IMG/VR virus record: IMGVR_UViG_3300008107_000064
Coordinates: 1-55,405 of that record
Source of the DNA: a virus
Length of the DNA: 55,405 nucleotides
Reading direction: 5' to 3' (one strand)
Shown here one piece after another: positions 15,717-22,221 of the stretch. The translations under genes and the position numbers were made by a program. Under the pieces are notes generated by a model, which worked only from the letters and a program-made list of their open reading frames with translations, made no database searches and had not been told where the DNA came from. The number at the start of each line of letters is the position of its first letter. The first letter of the stretch is position 1.

Positions 15717-17436
15717 GATTGAAAGCCCTCACTTCGTAGAAGTCACCAACTTTGCGGTAGGTGATCGTGTGCGGTTGCTGGTTGTTGAGAGCGTTGAACA
15801 TGTTCAGCGTGGCAACAGCGTTCGGATGCTTTGGCGTGAGCTGCACCCAGAACGTGAACGAGTGATCTTCTGTGACCACCTTCACCATGCGCGTTGGGTT
15901 GCCAGCTTTGCTCACGCTTGGTTTTGCACTCCAGCCGGTTACCATTTCAGTCCGCCACTGCTTGAGATCGCGGATCTTTCGCTCTGCTGCAAGCCTTAGC
16001 TTTTCATTCGGGTCCACCAGTTCCGCATTACAAGCCTCACATCGACGAGCAGCAATGTCGTTCTCGTGCTCACACTCAGAACATTTCTTCGCAGTCCAGC
16101 GATACGAGCATTGACGGAGTTCGTTACCGAGGAGATGAACCGCTGTGCAGCGTCGTCCAAAGTGCGCAGGAATGGGACCAAAATCGCCTTGGAGCGGATT
16201 TCCATCAAGGTCCACAAAATAACCGCTGCGGTCAATTCCAAACCGATCAGGATTAGGCCGAGCACGAAACACATTATCCACATCACATACAGGGCAGGTG
16301 CATGTAAGATCTTCTTCATTTTTAGATGCCTTCTTCTCTTTGATCTCAGGATTAAACACGTCACCATCTGGGCAGTGACGCTCGACGTTCTCGGCATAGT
16401 CCAGAACAAGACAGTTCTCTTTGCCATCATGCAAACGCAGGCCGCGACCAATGATCTGCTGCATTAGGCCGACCGATTCCGTGGCACGCAACATCGCGAT
16501 AACATCGACATGCGTGGCATCAAAGCCGGTCGTCAGCACCGCCACGTTGACGATATATTTGATCTCTTGCGCCTTAAACGCAGCCAAGATCCGCTCGCGC
16601 TCCTTCTTCGGCGTCTCGCCGGTCACGATCGCCGACAACTCAGGCGGCAGGCTGGCAAGGCACTCCTCAGCGTGCGCAACCGTTGCAGCGAAGATCAGTA
16701 CGCCCTTACGATCGCGAGACTGCTCGACGATGTCAGCAATGATACGCGCCGTCTTGCGCCCGTGGCCGAGATAAGCACGCTCAACGTCTTCAGCATTAAA
16801 GTTGCCCATGCTGTTCAGTTGCAAGTGCTTTGTCTTGTAGCTCTCAGCGTTCAAATCACCAATCACCGGCGGCGTAAGATAGCCCTGATCAATCAGCTCA
16901 TGTGCGCGGATGCGATACACGCAGCGCGTGAAGAAGCCATTTGTACCAGCCTGCCCGCCGTTCTCCCACTGCTTGAACACATAGCCGCTGCCAAGCCTGT
17001 AGGGTGTCGCAGACATGCCAACAACGCGCATGTTGTGATTAGGGATCCTGTCGATGATCTTACGAATTGTGGGCGTAATACCATGGCACTCGTCAATGAT
17101 AATCATGGCGATCTCATTGCCAAAGCGCTCGATGCTGTTCAGCACCGTCACAGGCGTGCCAAACACCACAGGATGCTCGCGGCACTTAATGCCAACGCTC
17201 GCCGAGAAAAACGAAGCATCACCGGGATACTTCGCATGGTTCTGCTCGACCAGCTCCTTCGATGGCGCGATGCACAACACATGCTTTCCGCTCATTTCAT
17301 GCACGGTCTTTGCAAGCTCGGCGATAATGTGGCTCTTGCCGGCGCCGGTCGCTGCTTCGATCATGCAAGGTTCGGTGGTCTTCTTAATCCAAGCAACGAT
17401 CTTGTCGTGGGCTTCTTGCTGGTATGGTCTAAGCAT
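15700..17436 (-). CDS. SF2 DEAD/DEAH-type helicase with C-terminal zinc ribbons
   Basis: 578 residues. Helicase motifs in order: RPYQQEA (3-9), Walker A ATGAGKS (29-35), DECH (115-118), SAT (142-144), a helicase-C region with TTGFD near 302-306, and QIIGRGLRL (327-335). After the motor come Cys clusters (CTCPVC at 379-384, then CSEC and CEAC around 445-465) that look like zinc ribbons. It is a DNA-dependent ATPase likely remodelling forks or branched DNA with the VRR-NUC nuclease just downstream. It overlaps the PD-(D/E)XK gene upstream by eight bases. A restriction-like role with the neighbouring methyltransferase and nuclease is a weaker alternative. Confidence 0.88.
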   Translation of the reverse strand: MLRPYQQEAHDKIVAWIKKTTEPCMIEAATGAGKSHIIAELAKTVHEMSGKHVLCIAPSKELVEQNHAKYPGDASFFSASVGIKCREHPVVFGTPVTVLNSIERFGNEIAMIIIDECHGITPTIRKIIDRIPNHNMRVVGMSATPYRLGSGYVFKQWENGGQAGTNGFFTRCVYRIRAHELIDQGYLTPPVIGDLNAESYKTKHLQLNSMGNFNAEDVERAYLGHGRKTARIIADIVEQSRDRKGVLIFAATVAHAEECLASLPPELSAIVTGETPKKERERILAAFKAQEIKYIVNVAVLTTGFDATHVDVIAMLRATESVGLMQQIIGRGLRLHDGKENCLVLDYAENVERHCPDGDVFNPEIKEKKASKNEEDLTCTCPVCDVDNVFRARPNPDRFGIDRSGYFVDLDGNPLQGDFGPIPAHFGRRCTAVHLLGNELRQCSYRWTAKKCSECEHENDIAARRCEACNAELVDPNEKLRLAAERKIRDLKQWRTEMVTGWSAKPSVSKAGNPTRMVKVVTEDHSFTFWVQLTPKHPNAVATLNMFNALNNQQPHTITYRKVGDFYEVRAFNLEIAA

Positions 17437-17869
17437 AGCGAATGAACCTTTTCATTGGAATAAGCCCACACGGTTCTGTGTCTTGTTTATCGCCACGGTC
17501 ATATCGACCGGCAATTACAAGATCAAAAATAGGCCAATCGTTGCTCGTGAATGTTGTTGCATAAGTTCCGTCTGGTAGGCCAATAGCCAACACAAATGGA
17601 ATGCTATGCGTGTCGCTCCACGCTTTTGCGCTTTGAAGTTTATGAGCGCTCAAAATCAAGCCGCCCATTTCATCTAGCTTTTCAAAAGTGTAATTGCGGC
17701 ACTTAATTTCCATCACCGCTACGACCTTGCCGCTGCGCTTGATGGCATAATCCACCACACAGGCTGGTTTCATTTTAACAATGTCGCAAAGCCAAATAGA
17801 GGCAAGGGTCTCAGCGACTTGTGCTTCTTTTTGTCTATCAGCGCTTGTTTCGTAGAGGGGACGGCTCAT
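17429..17869 (-). CDS. PD-(D/E)XK nuclease-like protein
   Basis: 146 residues. A nuclease-like core is seen: a helix with Glu20, then VVDYAIKRSG with Asp40, and AVMEIKCRNY with Glu54-Ile-Lys56, followed by a helix and strands. Phages use such small nucleases in recombination or DNA degradation. The start overlaps the methyltransferase stop (ATGA) and the end overlaps the helicase start, so the three are co-translated. The family is inferred from the D...ExK pattern only. Confidence 0.72.
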   Translation of the reverse strand: MSRPLYETSADRQKEAQVAETLASIWLCDIVKMKPACVVDYAIKRSGKVVAVMEIKCRNYTFEKLDEMGGLILSAHKLQSAKAWSDTHSIPFVLAIGLPDGTYATTFTSNDWPIFDLVIAGRYDRGDKQDTEPCGLIPMKRFIRYA

Positions 17870-18378
17870 TTGCTCACGAATCTGGTCTGGTTGGTTGGGC
17901 TGCCAAATTTATACCAACAGCAGTTGTCTTTGCCAACCGTGTTGCCGAACCATTTCACGCGGCCCACACTGACGATTAAATGACACCTGTCGAGATATTG
18001 ACGGGCCTGCTTAGTAAACATCCAGTCGGCATCGAACAGGAACCACGTCGGGCGCAGCATCGAACACCGCTCGATGAGCTGGTGCAGGACTACTCGCGAC
18101 CACGGGGGGTTCGTGATGATATGCGTGGCCTTACCCACATCTTCGTGCGTAAGAAAAGCCGCATCATGGTGCGTGTACGGCGACCCGGAATCTGCGTCGT
18201 AAGAACTAACACAGCGATGACCGTGCCGCTCCAGATGGGTGATAAGATGCCCCTGACCAGCGCACGGCTCGCAGAACTTAGTCTCAACAGGCAAGTGCGC
18301 CAGCAATGGCAGCACAGCCTCGTAAGGCGTGCTGTAGAAATCCATTGGCTTGCGCGGGAGATCACTTCTCTTTCCCAT
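17866..18378 (-). CDS. DNA adenine-type methyltransferase-like protein
   Basis: 170 residues. Class I SAM-dependent features: FYSTPYEAVLPLL (motif X-like, 14-26), CEPCAGQGHL (motif I, 36-45) and ITNPPW (motif IV, NPPW at 90-93), the catalytic tetrapeptide of N6-adenine or N4-cytosine enzymes. It is small and has no obvious target-recognition domain, so it may be an orphan enzyme of relaxed specificity. It would mark phage DNA against restriction or replication errors. It overlaps YqaJ upstream and the nuclease downstream. It is not CcrM-like (no DPPY), so specificity for GANTC is not supported. Confidence 0.8.
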   Translation of the reverse strand: MGKRSDLPRKPMDFYSTPYEAVLPLLAHLPVETKFCEPCAGQGHLITHLERHGHRCVSSYDADSGSPYTHHDAAFLTHEDVGKATHIITNPPWSRVVLHQLIERCSMLRPTWFLFDADWMFTKQARQYLDRCHLIVSVGRVKWFGNTVGKDNCCWYKFGSPTNQTRFVSK

Positions 18379-19231
18379 TGCTCAACATCCAATATTCAAC
18401 CGGCGCGCCGCGATAAGGTGTGAGATCAAGATCGGGCAAGTGCTCCTTGACGATCTTGGCATAAGCAACAGCGCCATCGCGCTTCGTCTTGGTAAGCTTG
18501 CGCGTGCCAAACATCGCATCCCGGCCAGACGAGATCTCAACCAGCTTGTCGAGCAGTTCTTTTTTCCGCTCTTCGTAAAGCTTGATGGCCTCGATCGTGT
18601 CGTCATACTCCGCAATGATCTGCGGCGCATCGAACTCGGCGCGCTTGGGTGCAAGATGGCGCTCAGGCTTGGTCACCTCAATCAGATACGCCTCATAAAA
18701 CGCGCGCAGCTCCTTCATGGCATTGGTGATGAACACCTCATCACGCTGCACAACCTCAAGAGCCGTCTTGCTGGGGCACCACTGGTAGAAGTCGCAGTAA
18801 TCGCGCCCGGTGACAAACAACTGCACCTGCATCTGCGCATAGTAATGCATCTGCTCCTGTGCGCTCTTGAAGCGGCCTTCGCCGTTGCGCAGGCTGTAGG
18901 GACACTTGATCTCGATCAGGCCATTGGTGCCGATCAGGCCGTCAGGCGATGCGCCGAACCAGTCTTCATACTTGTAGAACCCGCACAGATCGACCTTGCA
19001 GCCCGTTTCCATCTCGTACTCAACCAGCGCGCCGGGCTCGTTAAGTGTGCCCCACTGCGTGGCTGCGTTGCCTTTGAACTCCGATTCCGCGCCGTGATAC
19101 TCGCGCACCATGCGGCGCATGACGTCATCCGGCTTCATGAAAGGCGACAGGCCGAGGATTGCACCAACGCTCGATCCCGTCACACGCCCCTTGCGCTGTT
19201 TGAACCAGCCTTCACTTCTCTGTTCCATCAT
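18362..19231 (-). CDS. YqaJ-type recombination exonuclease
   Basis: 289 residues from the ATG at 19231, preceded by GGGAG at the right distance; an upstream in-frame start adds 26 codons without a good RBS. The lambda-exonuclease-like (YqaJ) core shows WFKQRKGRVTGSSVGAILG (10-28), GTLNEP with Glu65, SPDG with Asp97 and EIK at 107-109. The enzyme resects DNA ends for annealing or strand invasion. Partners in the same operon are the ssDNA-binding-like protein and the Sak4-like ATPase, forming a phage recombination set. Confidence 0.9.
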   Translation of the reverse strand: MMEQRSEGWFKQRKGRVTGSSVGAILGLSPFMKPDDVMRRMVREYHGAESEFKGNAATQWGTLNEPGALVEYEMETGCKVDLCGFYKYEDWFGASPDGLIGTNGLIEIKCPYSLRNGEGRFKSAQEQMHYYAQMQVQLFVTGRDYCDFYQWCPSKTALEVVQRDEVFITNAMKELRAFYEAYLIEVTKPERHLAPKRAEFDAPQIIAEYDDTIEAIKLYEERKKELLDKLVEISSGRDAMFGTRKLTKTKRDGAVAYAKIVKEHLPDLDLTPYRGAPVEYWMLSNGKEK

Positions 19232-19418
19232 TCTTTCTCCCAAACGTAATGTTGTTTTCTGCGCGAATGTCTTGATTGCGCCAAGACCAACAAGTTCCGT
19301 CCTGCTCAAAGCAAACCCAGATCAGATCATGCTCTGGGCCGTAATCAATCAACACATGCGCTAAAGCTTTACCCTGTGGTGTTACGACAGGAATTGCCGG
19401 GTTAAGTTGGAGGAGCAT
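19212..19418 (-). CDS. Small conserved phage protein of unknown function
   Basis: 68 residues. The pattern PVVTPQGKALAHVLIDYG, then LIWVCFEQDGTCWSW and NITFGR, is one I recognise from many phage hypothetical proteins. It looks like a small all-beta domain. The end overlaps the start of the YqaJ gene by 20 bases and the start overlaps the upstream gene, so it is embedded in the operon. No function can be given. Confidence 0.7.
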   Translation of the reverse strand: MLLQLNPAIPVVTPQGKALAHVLIDYGPEHDLIWVCFEQDGTCWSWRNQDIRAENNITFGRKNDGTEK

Positions 19419-19713
19419 CTTTCTTCTCCCCTAGTGCAGCGCGGGCAATTGGTGCGGCCCAATGCAGTGGATACAGGTCACTTGTTTCAGCAATTTCACG
19501 CAATGCTTTTTCAAGTTGTTTAATACGACTTTCGTGCAATTTACGTTCTGCATCCATTGCGTTGGCATAGCCGCGTTGTTCTGCTTCAATCAGTTTCTCA
19601 TTAAATGACTCAATTTGAACAGCGGCTTTTATAGCTGAACAATAATCATGAGTGTTGTCGTCAAAGACTAGATAACAAGCATCGCGCAGCCGCTTCACAA
19701 GATCATCGCTCAC
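19402..19713 (-). CDS. Coiled-coil protein of unknown function
   Basis: 103 residues. The N-terminus (DDLVKRLRDACYLVFDD) and centre (EKLIEAEQRGYANAMDAERK, then IKQLEKALREIAET) are helical with heptad spacing, so a coiled coil is likely. This type, starting MSDDLVKRLR, is common among short phage proteins. The start overlaps the upstream gene (ATGA). No enzymatic motif was found. Confidence 0.68.
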   Translation of the reverse strand: MSDDLVKRLRDACYLVFDDNTHDYCSAIKAAVQIESFNEKLIEAEQRGYANAMDAERKLHESRIKQLEKALREIAETSDLYPLHWAAPIARAALGEKKDAPPT

Positions 19714-20063
19714 AGTCCTTCTCCCTCTTCAAAGTCCAGATCAACCTTGATGCAAGCGATGCGTGGAGCCACATCTTTACAAAAGAGATTGTCAGCTTCT
19801 TCTCTGTAATTGTGGGCAATTACTGATCTGTTTACATGCACATTCAGCCACACGGTGCGCTTGATGTGGGGGCGAACTTCAATGAGGTCTGCATCTCTGC
19901 TTTTGTAAAGGTTAGACCCATCTTTTTGCCAAATTGCAGCGTTCCACCTGTCTTCATAATCACGAATAGCACCATGAATAGGCTCTAAAGGGTGTCCATC
20001 AGTCGCATAGATGCGAACCTCACGGCCATCGCGGGTCTTATAGGTCTTGTCCTTGTTGATCAT
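19710..20063 (-). CDS. Conserved phage protein with a TRDGREVRIY motif
   Basis: 117 residues. The front half, YKTRDGREVRIYATDG, then IHGAI and WQKDGSNLY, is a small beta domain found in many phage hypothetical proteins that follow replication genes. The back half is less conserved (RTVWLNVHVNRSVIAHNYR). It overlaps the gene upstream by 26 bases and the one downstream by four. Function unknown. Confidence 0.68.
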   Translation of the reverse strand: MINKDKTYKTRDGREVRIYATDGHPLEPIHGAIRDYEDRWNAAIWQKDGSNLYKSRDADLIEVRPHIKRTVWLNVHVNRSVIAHNYREEADNLFCKDVAPRIACIKVDLDFEEGEGL

Positions 20064-20247
20064 TTTTTAGCACTCCGCAAACGACGGGAACACTCACAGG
20101 GTTGATCTGGTCATGCTTCAATAAAAAGCTCAGTGTCTGCTCAAGAAGCTGAATGCGCGACTCTTGATGTTCTAAAACAAGAGCCGCCTCATCCAACACC
20201 AGCAAGTCAGAACCGGCCAAAGACCTAAGCTGCTCACTCAGTGTCAT
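20038..20247 (-). CDS. Small helical protein of unknown function
   Basis: 69 residues. The first 45 are leucine-rich and helical (LSEQLRSLAGSDLLVLDEAA, then IQLLEQTLSFLLKHD), the end is Val/Pro-rich. The start overlaps the HTH gene stop (ATGA). There are no recognised domains; it may form a coiled-coil dimer. Confidence 0.6.
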   Translation of the reverse strand: MTLSEQLRSLAGSDLLVLDEAALVLEHQESRIQLLEQTLSFLLKHDQINPVSVPVVCGVLKNDQQGQDL

Positions 20248-20597
20248 GACTTTGCCTCCCGCTCTTTCATCATGGCATCGGCAAGCTCGTATGCCAGTTC
20301 AGCGCGCTCTTGTGGGCTGAACCATGATTCATGCTTAGCCATGATCCCCGTCAGCGCCGCCATCGCGAACTGGTCGCGCAAAGTGAAGGGTTCTGGATCA
20401 ATGGTGTGTTTGATCTTAAATGAGTCTGGCATTTCATTAGTTATAAAGTCGTTGACTTTTTCAACGCTGAAAAAATTACGCCGACCAATTGTCATGTCTG
20501 GCTTGACGTTTTTCTTTTTCATCAAAATGTAAAAATAAGATTTGCTGATCCGAAGATAGTTTGCAGCTTCTTCAATTGTCAAAAGATTGTTGCGCAT
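20244..20597 (-). CDS. Excisionase-like HTH fused to a phage RDQFAMAAL module
   Basis: 117 residues with RBS AAGGAG nine bases before ATG. Residues 1-55 are a winged HTH of the excisionase/AlpA kind (LTIEEAANYLRISKSYFYIL, then VKPDMTIGRRNFFSVEKVNDFI). The C-terminal half contains FTLRDQFAMAALTGIMA and AYELADAMMKER, a module that occurs on its own in many phage hypothetical proteins. Without an integrase in view it is more likely a regulator or DNA-architecture protein than an excisionase. The fusion is unusual. Confidence 0.75.
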   Translation of the reverse strand: MRNNLLTIEEAANYLRISKSYFYILMKKKNVKPDMTIGRRNFFSVEKVNDFITNEMPDSFKIKHTIDPEPFTLRDQFAMAALTGIMAKHESWFSPQERAELAYELADAMMKEREAKS

Positions 20598-20658
20598 TGC
20601 TCTGATCTCCTTGGATTGGATTAGGTGAGCAGTTTAGCCGCGTGCTCAGGCGGGACTG

Positions 20659-21171
20659 TCAGAACGGCACGTCTTGCGTGGCAGCAGCAGAAGGAGCAGC
20701 CGCAGCACCCTTCTTCGGCGACACAGCGCCGATCCAGTTGCCGGTCTTGATCTCACCGGTGGCGTTGTCTTCGATCTTCCACTCCATGACCTTGATAATC
20801 ATGGGCTTGTCAGACAAACACGCGCCGAGCGATTCATCAGTGGGCTCAACACCAGCAGCCTTCAGCTTGCCACCTGCGTTGAAGTCAATCGCGGCAAGCA
20901 TACGCATAGCCTTTTGCTTCTTGGCTGCTGCATCCTTCGCACGCGGGTCAGGATCCTTCACCCACAACTTCTGAAACACCTTGCGGTTCTTGTACTCGGC
21001 TGGCATCAACACCGTCCAACGCAGAGAGATGTACTCATTGTTGTCGCGGTCGCGATCCCATTTTGCTTCGTCAATAGATGCAAGGCAGCTCGTATCAGCA
21101 GGGATCGGCTTGATATCGCCGCCACCGCTCTCGAACTCACCAGTGCTTTCTTCAATGTTCCAGAAACTCAT
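20659..21171 (-). CDS. Single-stranded DNA-binding-like protein
   Basis: 170 residues. It lies directly after the RecA-like ATPase gene (ATGA overlap), where phages usually place an annealing or ssDNA-binding partner. The core looks like an OB-type beta domain (SLRWTVLMPAEYKNRKVFQ, then NWIGAVSPKK), and the C-terminus ends in the DVPF acidic-aromatic tip common to ssDNA-binding proteins. DUF669-type proteins in this position have a similar layout. The call is inferred from context plus the C-terminal tip. Confidence 0.68.
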   Translation of the reverse strand: MSFWNIEESTGEFESGGGDIKPIPADTSCLASIDEAKWDRDRDNNEYISLRWTVLMPAEYKNRKVFQKLWVKDPDPRAKDAAAKKQKAMRMLAAIDFNAGGKLKAAGVEPTDESLGACLSDKPMIIKVMEWKIEDNATGEIKTGNWIGAVSPKKGAAAAPSAAATQDVPF

Positions 21172-21923
21172 GACAGTGCTCCAACAAAGTTTTTCAGGGG
21201 ATTGACACCGATCTCGACATTGATCGGCTCAGTGATGCCAAAACGGTTCTTCGAGACATTCGCAGCAGTTGCGTGACAGATCAGCACGCGCGTGCCGTCC
21301 GAGATCGCCTTCTTGCGCTCGCCTTCACCAGTGGTGAACGTCTCAAGCTTCAAGAAGCCAACCACGTCAACGTCATCGACATAGGCAGGCATCGACTTTT
21401 CATGCAGGCGCAAAGTGTAACGCATGTAGGCGTCATCATCCGGCGGCTCGATGCGGCTTGTGTCGGCGTGCGCCACAAAGACCGTATTCATGCCGCGCTT
21501 CTCTGCGAGGATCCCCGCAGCCTTCCGCAAGCGCGCGTGCATGGCCGCAACAGCATCGCGACCGGCACCATATCCCCCCAACGCCTGTTGGATGCCCTTG
21601 GGCTTCTTGGGGTCGTTCTCAACCACATAGGCAGCGAACATGCGCTCAAGCGCCGTGACCGAATCAACGATCAAGGTCTTGTACTCGTGCTCTTCATGGA
21701 TGAGGCCTTTCAGTTGCTCCCACAGCGCATCAGGCCCCGACAATGTCGGGAACGCATCAGGACGCTTGTCGGCGGGGATCGCCTGCAAACCGTCTTCAGC
21801 GCGGATCACGATGGGCTTGGGGAACGTGCAGGCAAGGGTGGTTTTACCCAAGCCGCTATCGCCACAAATCGTGACGATTACTGGGCGGTCAGCGGGTTTG
21901 CTGACCGTGGACAAAATGCTCAT
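21168..21923 (-). CDS. RecA-like recombination ATPase (Sak4/AAA_24 type)
   Basis: 251 residues from the ATG at 21923, with AAGGAG seven bases upstream; the ATG at 21929 is too close to the RBS. Walker A GDSGLGKTT is at 21-29 and the Walker B-like strand TLIVDS at 83-88. The rest (GYGAGRDAVAAMHARLRKA, NTVFVAHAD) fits phage Sak4-like single-strand annealing ATPases. It is the first gene of the leftward recombination operon, so its promoter lies in the divergent region 21924-22020. Confidence 0.88.
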   Translation of the reverse strand: MSILSTVSKPADRPVIVTICGDSGLGKTTLACTFPKPIVIRAEDGLQAIPADKRPDAFPTLSGPDALWEQLKGLIHEEHEYKTLIVDSVTALERMFAAYVVENDPKKPKGIQQALGGYGAGRDAVAAMHARLRKAAGILAEKRGMNTVFVAHADTSRIEPPDDDAYMRYTLRLHEKSMPAYVDDVDVVGFLKLETFTTGEGERKKAISDGTRVLICHATAANVSKNRFGITEPINVEIGVNPLKNFVGALS

Positions 21924-22020
21924 TGGCATTCTCCTTCTCTTCAACGGGTTGACCCTAGGCCGAATCCAGTGTCATTGTCAACAACACGCTGTGGCAAAAC
22001 AAATATGGACCTGTGAGGAC
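21924..22020. promoter_or_regulatory. Divergent promoter/operator region
   Basis: 97 bases between the leftward Sak4-like gene and the rightward HTH gene. Inverted repeat GTTGAC (21948-21953) / GTCAAC (21977-21982) spans the centre. A leftward -35-like TTGACA lies at 21976-21981, with a CTAGGG hexamer 17 bases on that is a poor -10. GAATC (a GANTC site) lies at 21962-21966 between the repeat arms. A short palindrome TTGTCAACAA is also present. This is the likely operator for the HTH protein encoded at 22021. Promoter positions are by eye only. Confidence 0.5.
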
Positions 22021-22221
22021 ATGGATAGACAACTCCAGAAGCAATACGAGGATCTGCACGCGCGCGTGGTCGCTGCGTTGGCCGATCGAAACCTCGCGAA
22101 AGTTGCTCGTCTTGTGGCTCTTCATGAGAACACGATCAGGTCGATCGCGAATGGCAAAAATAAAAAACCTGCCATCGAAACCCTTGAGATCCTTGCAGAT
22201 TATTTGTTCGGGAGTCGCTGA
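22021..22221 (+). CDS. Small HTH regulator (Cro/CI-like)
   Basis: 66 residues with GAGG three bases before the ATG. The HTH core is LAKVARLVALHENTIRSIANG, followed by PAIETLEILADYLF, the pattern of Cro/CI-family DNA-binding domains. There is no C-terminal dimerisation domain. It is divergently oriented from the recombination operon, with an inverted repeat between them. It is followed without gap by the primase-polymerase gene, whose ATG overlaps its stop. It probably controls both transcripts. Confidence 0.78.
   Translation: MDRQLQKQYEDLHARVVAALADRNLAKVARLVALHENTIRSIANGKNKKPAIETLEILADYLFGSR

Noticed and set aside
16510-17445. 311-codon plus-strand ORF
   Set aside because: Antisense to the SF2 helicase gene, whose motifs are complete. 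The plus-strand reading shows no domain.
17866-18378. Methyltransferase as a phage CcrM (GANTC-specific)
   Set aside because: The catalytic motif is NPPW rather than the CcrM-type DPPY and the protein is only half of CcrM's length, so GANTC specificity cannot be claimed.
20244-20597. Excisionase implying a temperate phage
   Set aside because: No integrase, att site or lysogeny repressor with a cleavable domain is visible. HTH proteins of this fold have many other roles.
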